The notes under the pieces are model-generated. The model was not told where the DNA came from and did no database searches. It worked only from the letters and a program-made list of their open reading frames with translations. A program made the translations under genes and the position numbers. DNA of 64,000 bases from Ctenosaura bakeri (taxonomy: Eukaryota; Chordata; Lepidosauria; Squamata; Iguanidae). This document shows, one piece after another, positions 1 through 10,675 of this stretch. Positions within the stretch are counted from its first letter, which is position 1, and each line of letters begins with the position of its first letter. The stretch lies in NCBI GenBank assembly GCA_948474755.1, contig CAOLHI010000491.1:310001-374000 (forward strand), in the 5' to 3' direction.

Positions 1-283
1 TCTTCCATCAGCACAATATACTGGAAAGAGATTTTTCATTATCTCTTCCATTATCCAACCCTGTAGTATGTCCTAAGTTGTTCCAAGTAGTTCTATAAGT
101 CATCAGAGTAGATTCTGGCTAAGTCCAAGTGGTTGCAAGGGGGAGGGGGAATTACCTGAACAATCACTACCCTCCCTATTTTGCTGATAATAGTCTCTAC
201 TGGGTTAAAGAACATTATGTTAATAGCTCTTCATCAACTGAAGACAACCCAATACCATTCTGGTCCTCTCCTAAGTAGCTACA
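1..283. other. Unassigned sequence, presumed FHIP2A intron
   Basis: I see no coding, RNA or repeat signal here. By position it should belong to intron 1 of the minus-strand gene whose first exon is at 8.3 kb. The last three bases (ACA, 281-283) are the left target duplication of the next element. Confidence 0.4.
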
Positions 284-719
284 GGCCCTTTTCACACGGG
301 AAGGAAAAAACGTCCTGAGACATCCTGAGTCCGTCGCCACATGGAGCAGTGCGTTTTCGCTGCTCCACACTCCTCGGCGTCCTGTGGCGTCCTGTGGGGC
401 CCAAAATGGCGGCTTACGACTGGCGGAGGCTCTCCACCAACTGGAGAAGCTCACCAGCCGGAAAGCCCGCCCCCGGCAGATCTGCAGGCACACCCTTGCG
501 CGCGCCTGCAAATCCACACCGGGTGCTGCGATGGGGCTGCGCGATCGTGCTTTTTAAAAACCACTTGAAAAGCACATGGCGCCGCCACTTCCAGGTGCCC
601 TAGCGTCGATTGGGGTGTGGAATTACACAAAAGTAATCTGCCCCAATCCATTTTACAGTGTAGACAACCTCGTCAGAGGTCGCTCTACACCGTTTTTAAA
701 CCCCTGTGTGAAAAGGGCC
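284..719. mobile_element. Non-autonomous DNA transposon (MITE) with GGCC ends
   Basis: The ends are inverted repeats: GGCCCTTTTCACAC at the left and its complement GTGTGAAAAGGGCC at the right, about 16-18 bp in all. ACA directly flanks both ends (281-283 and 720-722), an exact 3-bp duplication. The interior is GC-rich with no transposase. A 3-bp duplication suggests the PIF/Harbinger group, which is inference. The end motif resembles that of the foldback elements at 7.4, 8.9, 29.6 and 31.0 kb, but the interior is unrelated. Confidence 0.7.
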
Positions 720-722
720 ACA

Positions 723-1389
723 GTGTGAAAAATTTGGCTAAAATGCCAGTTAAAATATGCTTTTAAGTAACACCAGGGGGAAAAATATAAAAGAATAACA
801 TTTTGCTGGGTCATTATCACTAATGTTATTGTTAAAATAAGCCAATTTGTGACTATTCAGATGTGCAATTCCCCTCCCTCTTGGGGATAAAGAACTTCTT
901 TTGTGGGCTTTTCAGGATGCAAATTCTGTAAGAAGGGTCACCAAGTGGTCAGTATTAAAAACTGACTTGTGATGGATGCACTTTTGCTCTTGGTTTATTC
1001 AGTTCTCATAAACTTTTGAGGTTAGAGATTATAAAATGCATCAGGATGGTAGTTCCATTTCTAATCCAAGTAATAATTCATTTAAATACACAGGCAGCAG
1101 GCTCCCTTGACCTTGACAAGGCAACCTCCAAAAGACTGGCACCCCTTCAAGTGTCCCAGTTTTCCTTCCCTGACAGAGTTTCTGTGTCTTTGCCAAAAGC
1201 ATAGTAAACAACGTTCAACAGCTGTAGCTTTTTCGATGCTGTATCTCCAAGATGGGGAGAACTGTATCTGTTGAATTACTCTCCATCACACAATTGCTAA
1301 AAAGTCAGAGCCCCCATTTTAAGTAGTCATAAAAATAATTTTCTGCCATTTCCTTCAACTTCCTAACAGAATTTAGGCTGACCAGGTGA
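723..1389. other. Unassigned sequence
   Basis: AT-rich sequence with no supported gene or repeat. It lies between the 284-719 element and the truncated 3' end of a CR1. Confidence 0.4.
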
Positions 1390-2049
1390 TTTCTGACTAA
1401 CTCCTTATCAGTCTTGATATGTAACCTAGATGACTTGCCAAGGTCTCTGTTGATGCATGGAAACACACAGATCTCTTTCTGAGGGGAAAAAAATAAAGCA
1501 AAATAGGTATTGAGCAGTTTTGCCTTTTCATTAGCATTTTACCATCCTTGCTGAGCAGTGGTCCTACCATTTCATTATCATTTTCTTGTTTCGAGCACAT
1601 TTGAAAAACCTCTTTCTATTGCTCCTTGCTTGTCTAGCCAATCTCAACTCATTTTGAGCTTTAGCTTTCCTTACACTGTTCCTACAAGCTTGGGCTACAC
1701 ATCTGTACCCCTCCTTGGTCCTTCCTTCCATTCTTTATAAATGTTCTTTTTTCTTTTTACTTCCTCCTCAAGGTTGTTGTAGAGCTGCATCTTCTTTTTT
1801 CAGATGTTTTCCATTTTTCTTGTTCAATGGAATTGTTTGTGAATGTGCTTTCTTTCTTCAGGAAATTTCACCCATGCTGGGTTTCATTTTCCTTTAGTAT
1901 CTCTAACCATAGGGTTCTGCCCAGTATTTCCTTAAGCTTGATAAAATCAGCTTTCCTAAAATCTAAAGTTTGTGTTCTGACTATAATTTTCTTTGACCTG
2001 TCCCACGATCATGAATTCTATCATTGTTTAGTCACTTTCCTCTAAAGTA

Positions 2050-2616
2050 CCAACTGTTTTGATTCCAGTGACAACTCTTCCTTGTTGGTTAGAATCAAGA
2101 TCAGGATTGCTGATCCCCTTGTTCCTTCCACTATCTTTGAAAGAGAAAATTATCTGTCAGCCACACCAAGAATTTGTTGGAGAGCCTATGCTTAGCAGAG
2201 CTAAGTCTTCTAGTGCAGTCTTCAGGATAACTGAAATCCCCCATAACTACTAATTCTGGCTTCTTGGGGATTTCTGAGATTTGTTTCATAAACGCATCAT
2301 TTACCACTTTGCCTTGCTTTGGTGGCCAGTAGTAAACTCCTACCACAAGGATGTATTTATTTATTTTTCCATTTATTTTTACCAAAAGCTCTCTGCTGGT
2401 ACAGTCTGATCACTCACATGGATTTCAAAAGTGAATTTGTCTTTGACATTTAATGCTACTCCCTCTCCTTTTCTTCTCCATCTTTTTGAACAGATTATAT
2501 TCCTCAATTGTTATATTCCAAACATAGGAGTCATTCCACCGAGGTTCTATTATACCTATAAGATCATATTTACTTTCTTGCACTAGGTCTTCAAGCTCAT
2601 CTTGTTTGTTTCTCAA
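2050..2616 (-). pseudogene. CR1 ORF2 endonuclease remnant
   Basis: This is the AP-endonuclease-like domain of a CR1 ORF2, which in a live element nicks the target for reverse transcription. The minus strand has two open pieces. The first (2,616-2,425) matches the domain start, with DLIGIIEPRWNDS in place of the usual ITETWWD-type motif. The second (2,385-2,131) carries GVYYWPPKQG and VVMGDFSYP. The family motif in the second is GDFN, so the catalytic-site Asn is Ser here. A frame break separates the pieces and neither has a plausible start context. It is a dead copy. Confidence 0.8.
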
Positions 2617-3029
2617 GCTCTGTGCACTGGTGTACAGATATCTAAAGTGTTATTTCTTCTCATCTTTTATTCTACTGAATTTTATCTCTCAGCTTCTCCC
2701 ACATTTTATCTCCCAGCTTTTCCTCAGGCATTCAAATCCTTGTGTTCAGAGCTTGCTTTTGGACAGAAGTTAAGCTATTATCTCCAACCCCCCAAAGATT
2801 TAGTTTAAAGCCCTCTTTATCATATTTGCCATGCTTTTGCCAAAGATACTCTTCACGGTCTTTGTGAGGTATAGCCCATCTGTAGCCAGTAGTCCTTCAT
2901 TTAAGAAGTGAAGGAAATCAAACCTCTCCCATCAACACCATCTGCTTGGCGAGTCATCTTCCTGTCCTGTCAGTCTTTTTTCTTTTACTGGTAGAATTGG
3001 TGAGAATATTACCTCTGCCTCTAAATTCT

Positions 3030-3702
3030 TCACTTTCCTGTCGAGGGCATCATTGTCCAAAGTGATCTGCTCAATGGGTTTTTTTTTCCAGTGTCGCTGG
3101 TGCCCGCATGAATCAGAAGAAAGGGGTACTGCTCTGTATTTCTGATAAGCTTCAGCAACTTGTCACTGACATCCTGGATATGCATGCCAGGAATACACCA
3201 CACTTCTTGAGTAAGCTTGTTCACACAGTTCCCTCTGTACCCCTGAACCATAAATCCCCTACCAATAGCACCTTTATTTTCTTGTTGCTGCAGTTGGTGG
3301 TTAGGTTGGCTCTTTCCCTGGCATGCAGTATCTCTTGCTTCTGGTCTCCTGTTTGTACCTCTTCACCATCACTACCTTCAGGCAGATGTAGGAAAAGATT
3401 GCTTAGTTAAAGTGATTCCGAATCCCTTATGCATGGTCTCTTTCTGATGGTGATTGTCCTCCATGGTCTTCCCGCAGTGTTGCAGCCCTCTTCGTTTTCA
3501 TTAACAGTTTCTACCTGTTGGTTCTTAGGATCAATTGGCCCTCTGTTCTATCCAGGAATTCTTCATGTTCTCTGGTGCTCTGAAGAATCTCAATGCATAC
3601 CTGCTTTGTGTTGACCTTCTCTTCCAAGAGAGCCACCAATCTGCATTTGCTGAAAACAGTCAGTGAGGCTTTCCAGCAAGAAGACAAACATTGCACACAC
3701 AT
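3030..3702 (-). pseudogene. CR1 ORF1 remnant
   Basis: Two minus-strand open pieces upstream of the endonuclease remnant. The upstream one (3,702-3,511) has paired cysteines near its start and a charged, helix-prone run, as in CR1 ORF1 N-termini. The downstream one (3,251-3,030) reads FLLIHAGTSDTG, which fits the HVGTNDT-type block of the esterase domain found in many CR1 ORF1 proteins. Several frame breaks separate them. Assignment rests on motif and order, not on alignment. Confidence 0.65.
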
Positions 3703-3802
3703 TCCCTCAGACTATGACAATTCCTCTTCCTTCACCTCTGCAGTTATTTTCTTAATCCCTTTCAGAGTATAATAACTCTTACTGATACAGCTGTTGCTGG
3801 CC

Positions 3803-4260
3803 CTCAGAGACTGAGGGCAGTCATATAGAGCTAGAAGGTGCTAGCTGTGGCCCCAACCAAGTAAGTGACTTAGCAGAAGCCCTGCCACCTTAGATTGTGT
3901 GCTCAAGGAGAGCATACAGCCAAAAACAAATAATGCATGTCTTCAAACAAACACAGTCAAAGAGTCAAGGATGAACTTCCTCTCAAAAAACAACTCACCT
4001 TCTGCTCTTTCCTCAGAGACTGAGCTCAAAAGACAGAGGTGGGTACATAGATCTAATGGCTGCTTGCTTTGACTCCAAGCAAGTCAGTGACTTAGCAGAA
4101 GCCCTTCCCCTTAGACCATGTGCTCAGGGAGAGTACATAGCCAAAACCAAACAGAAGCCCCACATAAGTCTTTAAACAAACACAGTGAAAGAGTCAAAGA
4201 TGATACCCAAAACACAGCTCACCTTCTTCTTGCTCCTTAGAGACTCAAAGTTGACAGATC
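3803..4260 (-). repeat. Two tandem units of about 215 bp at the CR1 leader
   Basis: Two diverged direct copies. Shared landmarks include CTCAGAGACTGAG (3,803 and 4,012), TAGCAGAAGCCC (3,871 and 4,093), and a CAAACACAGT.AAAGAGTCAA block near 3,949 and 4,177. A partial third start (CTTAGAGACTCA) lies near 4,236. They abut the CR1 ORF1 remnant on its 5' side, so they are probably repeated promoter units of the CR1 5' UTR (inference). Confidence 0.7.
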
Positions 4261-4403
4261 TTCTTTCCCATTTCCTTTCATGTCTGCAGTAGAACTTTGA
4301 CACTCACTTCATTTATATTTGCCAACAATAATTTAAGAAAACACTGAAGCACTGCTTGCTTTTGAGTTTCACTGGTATTTTACTGTGCACCATCTAGAAT
4401 TAA

Positions 4404-4650
4404 GAGAGCCAGTGTGGTGCAGTGATTTGAATGCTGGACCAGTACTCTGGGAGGACAGGGTCTGAATCCATGCTGAGCCCTGGAAACCCACTGGTGGCCT
4501 AGGACACCCACTGGTGGCCTAGGACCAGTCACTCTCTCTTAGTCTCAGAGGAAAGCAACAGCAAATCTCCTCTGAACTAATCTTGCTAAGAAAACCCTAT
4601 GACAGGGTTGCCACAAACCAGAGTCAACTTGAAGGGACATAAGAACAACC
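4404..4650 (+). mobile_element. Sauria-type tRNA-derived SINE
   Basis: It begins GAGAGCCAGTGTGGTGCAGTG, the typical head with an A-box-like stretch, followed by a B-box-like GGTCTGAATCC. The body ends in the usual GAGTCAACTTGAAGGGACA tail, similar to Bov-B LINE 3' ends. A 22-bp stretch (ACCCACTGGTGGCCTAGGAC) is tandemly duplicated at about 4,487-4,527. Confidence 0.8.
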
Positions 4651-5997
4651 ATCCAAAAGTATATATGAAATCAAAGCATTGAAAAGAGGAGATAAATAAT
4701 GGATATGTAGCAAATGTACTTAATGTGATCCAACTACTAAAACACAATACATCATTTTTTACTTTTACTTAAAGGAAATAATGAAATAAAATAATTAAGC
4801 AAAACATTTACTTAGCATATCCTGACCCAGTCAGTCTAAACAGTGCTATAGTTAGTCCCAGCAATCTAACAAATGTATCTGCGCAAGCATATATGAAGAT
4901 ATTTTTAAGCATATATGAAAATCAAGCATATGTATAAAGCAAGATGCCTTTAAAAGTAAAACATGAAACAGTTCATTGGAAGTCTGAAGCAGGATTATTA
5001 AGGAGTTAATATGGTGAAAGGCTATACAAATTAAGTTTTTACAGCTTTTTATTTAATGGAAAGCTTCACTCTATAAACATATTTCTGGGACTGCAGGTCT
5101 GTTCTTTACTGAGTGAGGCATTTAAATTTGTCAGCGAAAAAGAACCTTAAAGTCATCTTATTCAAGGATCTGTTAAAGCAAATTAAAGGACACTGCAATC
5201 ACTAAAAGGCAAGCTGTACTTTGCACAAACCTATAATCAACTTTGGAATTCTTTGCCAGGGGTCACAGAATCAGTTCGAATCACCTGGCTAGCTTATGGA
5301 AAGTTAAAGAATAATCACAATCAACTTTTACCAAGAGTAAAAATGTGCTGGTATATGAAATGTATCAAAATACCTCATTAAATTCCCCTAAACTATTGAT
5401 AGGTTTTGATGGCCCTCAGATATGGCTAACTTGCTGCCTAAATGGCACAATTATCATAATGCATTGCTGTCAGATGAAGAAATGTCAACTTGCACTTGAA
5501 GGCATTTAATATTAGGGATGCTAGATGGCCCTCAATTTGGGCCACTACAGTGGAAACACTCCCCCGCAGTGGAAACATTTATCTACTGTCAGCATATACT
5601 TTTGGTGTCAATAAGGACTCTGTGTACATTCATGGATGTGCATAAAGCATTTCCATCTGAGAGCAGGCTTGGGCCCAGTTAAACAACTAAGTTCTCCTAT
5701 GCATGAAGGAGCTCTACAAGGTACATCAGTATGTTTCTACACCCTGTTCTTACTCCTGTCAAATGTGACTGGTGAGAAACCTTTTCTGCAGCAGACAAGA
5801 TGCCATGACTATGGATTTTTTTTCAGTGTTAACTGGTGCTTTTGTTCCCGAAGGCAGGGCTGTCATATATATCTTCCTTTATTCTTATGTGTCCTCCCTC
5901 AAATTCTTATGTGTTCATCATTTATAGATCTCAGCCTCTGCAATTCTCACATCTCTTGAAATCTGCAACTTGCCTATTCAATGACTATAAGACTGGT
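4651..5997. other. Unassigned AT-rich sequence
   Basis: AT-rich sequence. The longest open stretch (5,636-5,959) has no recognisable domain, splice pattern or coding composition. No repeat that I can name. Confidence 0.4.
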
Positions 5998-6111
5998 TGT
6001 TGCTGTTTTAGTGCCTTCAAGTTGTTTCTGACAACCTGAACCTTGGTTCAAGGGTTTGCAATGTGAACCCTGGTTTGCAATGCTCAAACCATTACAACAC
6101 ACTGATTCTCC
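5998..6111 (-). mobile_element. SINE remnant
   Basis: TGCCTTCAAGTTGTTTCTGAC is the complement of the usual Sauria-type tail. The far end (CAAACCATTACAACACACTG) is the complement of a tRNA-like head. The middle is largely deleted. Confidence 0.5.
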
Positions 6112-6712
6112 ACAAGACTAGTTATCTCCCATTAAAAATCCATATCTACTCAGATGGAAGTCCTATTAATTTTGATGAAATGCAGAAGCCCTTTCAGCCT
6201 GGTGCCTTTCAAAGGTTTCAAACTACAACTACAACTTTCAAAATTCTTGACCATAAGCCATGTTGCTGGGTTTAAGGGAAATACATTCTCTCCTTGCAAA
6301 AAGTTGGAAAAAAAACTAATGTACAGGATTATGGCATATGACATCCTAGTAAATAAGGCTTCAAAGTTGTGAGTCTTCAAGAAAATTTAACTAATTGTTT
6401 TTTCTCACAAGAGTGGCCTGCAGAAGACCGGTGAAACATTTCATCTTACTTCTGCCAGCTCCTAATGAGGAGAAAATCAGGCTGGTAAAAGACTCTTCAG
6501 GCTAACAAGTGTCTCCTACCTCCTGCACCATCTTGCTTGGTTCCTATATTTAAAAATAGAGGAAAAACTTTCTCTACCACTGCATGCAGCAAACAACACA
6601 GATGACAGATTTTTTTTTTTGCTGCATGAGGAAGAGCAACAAATGGAAATTGCCTGTCCCCTAACCTTGCTCCACAACCCAAAGAACATGGTTCCTAAAA
6701 CCAGTCAAGGTA

Positions 6713-6860
6713 TTTTGGCACCTGAGGCAGAAAATCTCACAACCACCTCTTTTCCTTCTTGCAACAGAAATACTACAGCAATAAAGTAATTGGATAATAA
6801 TTTACTGCCTTTTCGTGCCACCCAAAATCTGTTATCTGAGCCAACTGCCTTATGGTAGGA
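6713..6860. repeat. Dispersed repeat of unknown class, copy 1 of 3
   Basis: Shares GCAGAAAATCTCACAA and CAACAGAAATAC.ACAG blocks, in order, with 14,437-14,580 and 36,200-36,360. No terminal repeats or coding seen. It may be part of an old retroelement. Confidence 0.55.
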
Positions 6861-7420
6861 CTGTGTGAGAACTGCCCCTTAGAAGAGAATTAGAGGTAGA
6901 GGTATCATGCTATCTGTGCCACATCATCACCCGCTTGATCCCCAGGTGAGCTGTGCAGCAACAATCTTCAGCTCCCACACATTCAAGATAGTTCAGCAGA
7001 GTCACTGAAAAGCAATGGAACATTGCCTCCCTGCAACATCCTGCTTGGGGTGGGGGGCCTAACACAGTATACAATTACAGTGCTATGACTGCACTTCAGT
7101 TGACATGGCTTGCAGTCTATGGTATCCTATCACTTGTTTGTGATCTTTTGGAAGTTTGAGGCACTAGAGCTTTCTGGCTGAGAAATACGCTTCACCAAAA
7201 TGCAAACCGCAGGATTCCACAAGATGTGTCCTCAGCAGCTAACGTTAGAATCATAGCCTCGTGTCCTGGGGAAGGGTCCCAGCTTTCTTCATTAGAAAAC
7301 GTGCTTTATCCACATTTGTAAAGGTCTCCCTGCTCAAAGTGGGAGCCTTTCCAAGGTGGGACAGCCTCTGGCCTAAAGACGCCTGTCTTTGAAAACAAGG
7401 GTTCCCCTTTTCCAGACTAG
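6861..7420. other. Unassigned sequence
   Basis: No gene recognised. It ends with TAG (7,418-7,420), the left target duplication of the palindrome that follows. Confidence 0.4.
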
Positions 7421-7600
7421 GGCCATTTCCGCACTAGACTTTTATAGCGCTCTGATTCCACTTGAAACATCCTATGGAATCCTGGGGTTTGCAGCTTCGG
7501 GAGGGGCCGGCCGGCCCCTCCCGAAGCTGCAAACCCCAGGATTCCATAGGATGTTTCAAGTGGAATCAGAGCGCTATAAAAGTCTAGTGCGGAAATGGTT
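7421..7600. mobile_element. Foldback element, perfect 176-bp palindrome
   Basis: 7,423-7,598 is an exact palindrome: two 88-nt arms meeting at the GGCC-rich centre (7,510/7,511) with no loop and no mismatch that I can find. The ends are GGCCATTTCCGCAC on the left and GTGCGGAAATGGTT on the right. TAG flanks both sides (7,418-7,420 and 7,601-7,603), an exact 3-bp target duplication. There is no coding capacity. It belongs to the same family as 8,980, 29,649 and 30,956. Confidence 0.85.
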
Positions 7601-7603
7601 TAG

Positions 7604-8080
7604 GAGGCTTTTTCTCAGTCTGAGCAGCCTCTTTCTCAGGCAATTCAAGGCTCAAAAACACAACATTTGGTTGTGAGGCTCCTTTGCTATTCTCTTAAAA
7701 GCAGCTTCTTCAGAACCAGAAGAAAAGGTTCTCCAGAGCCACCTTCCCCTGTTTTCTAATGGACCTTTTGGCACCAAGTCAACATACCACATACATATAT
7801 TATTCTTCCAGAGTTTTTAAAGACACAGCTCTAATTCTGCTGACTACGATGTGGTGCTTTTACCATTTTGTAGCTTTTGACTTATGTTACTGATTACATT
7901 TTAATTTTTTTTTTAAAAAAAATATTATTTTCGTAGGAAGAAAACGGCTACCCTTGAATAGGTTTCTTAAACCAGCCTAAGAATGACTTTAAAATACGTA
8001 AGAATACCCTAAGTAATAAATAACGAGGAAAGCACCCTAACCCAGGCCAACCACGGACTGAGGGGGAAAAAAAGGAGAAA
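7604..8080. other. FHIP2A intron 1, proximal part
   Basis: AT-rich, with an A/T run near 7,905-7,925. No exon or repeat recognised. It lies just inside the intron from the exon 1 splice donor. Confidence 0.4.
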
Positions 8081-8770
8081 ATAAGGGTTGCACCGGAGGC
8101 TGTTCAAGCTCCTGGCACTTTCTGGGCGCTCTCTCTGCCCCTCGTTCGAGCCCGGGGTGGGAATGGAGTCGTGGTCGCCCGGGGACAGAGTCCACGGAGC
8201 AAGAGAAGGAGGGCGAACGCCTCCTCCCGGAAAGTGCCTTCCCCAGCCTAGGCCCGACAGAATCCCCGGGCTTGCGTGACGGGCGCCGCCGGTGGCCTTA
8301 CCGCCTCCACGGCGTGCTGCAGAATGGAGGTGAACTTGGAGAACATCCTGTCCCTGGACTGGACCAGCCGTTGCCGGGAGGATCTTGAGAGCTCCTCGAT
8401 CCGCCGCCGCCGCCGCTCCAGGGTGAGGGCTGCATGCGGGGGACCTGGCCGCGGAGATCGGGTCGGACGGGCGACCACGGCGCGGGCGGACCGGCGAGGC
8501 TCCTCCGCGGTCGGTCGGTCTGGCTCCCTCCCTCGCTCGCTCTCCTCCCTGCGGCAAGAGACACCGTGGCACTGACGGACTCCGACACCCACCCGGGCCG
8601 GGCCGCGGCGCCCGGAAACCGAGCGCCTTCCCCTGGCTCCGCCGCCGCCGCCGCCGCCGCTCCCTCCCCTCCTGCACGGCCTCCAGGGGCCGCTGGCTCC
8701 GAAGCAGCCGCGCCAGAATCCCTCGGCCAGACCTCGTCCCCCAGAGAGCGGAATAATCTGACTGGAGGAC
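8080..8770 (-). promoter_or_regulatory. CpG island promoter of FHIP2A
   Basis: GC-rich and CpG-dense, with GCC-repeat runs near 8,401-8,416 and 8,638-8,660, in contrast to AT-rich DNA on both sides. It surrounds the first coding exon of a minus-strand gene, as at housekeeping-type promoters. I see no TATA box at a convincing place. The long reading frames on both strands here come from the composition and are not called. Confidence 0.8.
8302..8346 (-). CDS. FHIP2A: FHIP2A (FAM160B1) first coding exon
   Basis: From the ATG at 8,346 (minus strand) the reading is MFSKFTSILQHAVEA, which I recognise as the N-terminus of FHIP2A/FAM160B1, a FHF-complex-interacting protein linked to dynein-dependent vesicle traffic. 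It differs from the paralogue FHIP2B at several of these positions. The 15th codon (GCG) ends at 8,302 and is followed at once by GTAAGG, a strong donor, giving a phase-0 intron. The frame stays open upstream, but that is GC-rich leader; the homology begins at this ATG. No further FHIP2A exon is visible down to base 1, so intron 1 exceeds 8.3 kb. The identification is from memory of the family. Confidence 0.9.
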
Positions 8771-8907
8771 AGGGAGAAGCCCTCGGAGAGCAGCACGCCT
8801 AGATCGCAGATAAGCTTTTCTTACACAAGAGCCGGTCCCTGGAATAATGACATTAAAACAAAACAAAACACGGTCTCCCTAATCCACACAGAATGGCCTT
8901 ACTCATA

Positions 8908-9297
8908 GGCCATTTCTGCACTAGCCTGTTATAGTGCTATTATTCAGCATCCTATGGAATGGAATCTTTGGGAGGCTTTGGCCTTGTCCGCACTGGCCTG
9001 TTATAGCGCGATGATTCCACTTTCAACCTCCTCTGGAATCCTGGGGCTTGCAGTTTCGGGAGGGGCCGGCTGGCCCCTCCCGAAACTGCAAGCCCCAGGA
9101 TTCCAGAGGAGGTTGAAAGTGGAATCATCGCGCTATAACAGGCTAGTGCAGAAATGGCCTTTGAGGCCCCTCCCTGAGTTTACCGAGGCCAAAGAGCTCT
9201 CTGGCTGAGAACTCTAAATGCCCATTACCTAAACTGCAAACTCAAGGATTGCATAAGATGTTGAAAGTGGAATAATAGGCAAGGTGCGGAAAAGGCC
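8908..9297. mobile_element. Outer foldback element, interrupted by a second one
   Basis: Left end GGCCATTTCTGCACTAGCC at 8,908; right end GGTGCGGAAAAGGCC at 9,297. The right arm (9,160-9,297) keeps the family blocks CCGAGGCCAAAGAGCTCTC, GGCTGAGAA and GTTGAAAGTGGAATAATAG. The flanking triplets are ATA and ACA, an imperfect match. The element at 8,980-9,159 sits inside its left arm. Confidence 0.65.
8980..9159. mobile_element. Foldback element nested in a relative
   Basis: 180 bp with two near-identical arms of about 88 nt that meet at GGGGCCGGCTGGCCCC. The ends are GGCC and GGCC, flanked by exact TTT triplets (8,977-8,979 and 9,160-9,162). It lies inside the 8,908-9,297 element and is therefore younger. 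It has the same length and sequence class as 7,421-7,600. Confidence 0.82.
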
Positions 9298-9410
9298 ACA
9301 CATGGGTGTCTCCTTTTGCGGAGTACTTTCTGTGGAATCTCTTTTTTTTTCTACCTTGGTTGATTCAAAATAATTGCCAGCTCTGGATTCCTCTTGCCCT
9401 GGCTATCAGG

Positions 9411-9612
9411 GGCCTTTTCCACACTACAGTGTCAAACTGCAGCTATTCTGCTTTCAATGCCCTGTGGAATTCTGGGGTTTGTAGTTTACTGAGCTCAAAG
9501 AGCTCTTTGGCTGAGAATTGGAAGTGCTCTTTCCTAAACTACAAACCCCAGAATGCCATAGGTGGTTGATAGTAGAAAAGCAGCACTTTAAAACTGTAGT
9601 GCGGAAATGGTA
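9411..9612. mobile_element. Diverged GGCC-ended foldback element
   Basis: Left GGCCTTTTCCACACTACAGTG; right CTGTAGTGCGGAAATGGTA. The arms share CTGTGGAATTCTGGGGTTTG on the left and its near complement on the right, with AAAGAGCTCTTTGG in the middle. AGG flanks both ends (9,408-9,410 and 9,613-9,615). Confidence 0.7.
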
Positions 9613-9615
9613 AGG

Positions 9616-10276
9616 GATTTGTTCCTGTATATATCCTGCCATTCTCTTCTGAAATAAAACACATTTGGTGACTGCTATTTCAGAGGGGTGGCAAACCTGT
9701 GCCAGGTTTTAGTCTGAACTTCAGAGGAGCTATTCAAGATGGTGACACTTGGGTGGGGATAGGGTTTGGTGCCATAGACAGCACCTTTGAAACTGGGGCT
9801 AAAACCCACAGCAGATTCACTGTCCAAGTGGCATGGAAACTACTAGGGCCAAGTGGATTGGAGACAGAGCCAAAGTGGCATTAGTATTAAAGTGAAGGGA
9901 CCATTAAATTGTTCATGATGTGCTATGGACAAGGCCAGAGCACTGCTGCAGGAGGGAGGGTGAGAGATTTTGTGCACTGATTTGATTTGATTGTTTATTT
10001 ATTTGATTTATATCCTGACTTTCTCCCCAAATAGGACACAAATTGACTTACAAGATCAGTTATTACAAAACATCTAAAATAGCATATGGCACAGAAGTTG
10101 AGTAAGCATTAAACAATTGATCCATTAAAACATCACTTTTGAGACTTTAAAAAAGTGGGAGTGACATCAACAGAGGGTCTCTCAGAAACAATGGCAGTGG
10201 CACCATAGACTCATTAGCAGTGCGCAGAAGAAGGTGCAGCAAATCCTTTCTGAATGTCTTTTGCCATGAAAACCCT
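9616..10276. other. Unassigned intergenic sequence
   Basis: No gene. 9,985-10,090 has a T-rich then A-rich stretch, including TATCCTGACTTTCTCCCC, that resembles the 3' part of a widespread sauropsid LINE-related repeat. I cannot name it with confidence. Confidence 0.35.
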
Positions 10277-10431
10277 GGCCATTTCCGCACTAGGCTGTTA
10301 TGGCGCGATAATTCCACTTTCAACATCCTCTGGAATCCTGGGATTGCCCTCCTGAAACTGCAAACCCCAGGATTCCAGAGGATGCTGAAAGTGGAATCAT
10401 CGCGCTATAACAGCCTAGTGCGGAAATGGCC
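10277..10431. mobile_element. Foldback element with shortened centre
   Basis: 155 bp. The arms match those of 8,980-9,159 out to the GGCC ends, but about 25 bp of the central GC-rich part is missing, so the hairpin has a small asymmetric loop. CT lies next to both ends. The triplets are CCT and CTA, so there is no clean 3-bp duplication. Confidence 0.75.
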
Positions 10432-10675
10432 CTATGATGATACAATCCAAAATGGACAGATAGTGCTAGAAGAGGAGACTCACAGTCACTCAGTGAGCTA
10501 CTGGGATACAGCAGAGGACAACTATTGAGTGGTGCTGTGGCTGATGATGGCAACTGGACTCAAGCCAAAAGGATGTTCAGCTTTTGACATGCTCAAAGGT
10601 GAAAGGAAAGTCCAAAGCTGCACAACACATACTATAGGAAAATGGAACGTGAGAAACATGAATCAGAGGAAGCTA

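Larger units (their letters stand above)
1390..4260 (-). mobile_element. Decayed CR1 LINE, 3'-truncated
   Basis: Read on the minus strand the pieces fall in CR1 order: a tandemly repeated leader (4,260-3,800), ORF1 coiled-coil-like and esterase-like pieces (3,702-3,030), the ORF2 endonuclease (2,616-2,050), then the linker before the reverse transcriptase (about 1,750-1,400), where VGPLL and a stretch like RKAKAQNELRLAR can be read. Frames are broken many times. The reverse transcriptase and the usual CR1 3' end are missing, so the copy stops near 1,390. It is much older than the CR1 at 46.7 kb. Boundaries are approximate. Confidence 0.78.

Noticed and set aside
4404..4480. tRNA gene
   Set aside because: The A-box- and B-box-like stretches belong to SINE heads; no cloverleaf is possible. 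The same holds at 34,212 and 48,704.
8009..8866. 285-codon open frame on the minus strand over the first CpG island
   Set aside because: It is open because of GC composition, is in a different frame from the FHIP2A ATG, and has no domain. Only the 15 codons 8,346-8,302 match a known protein.
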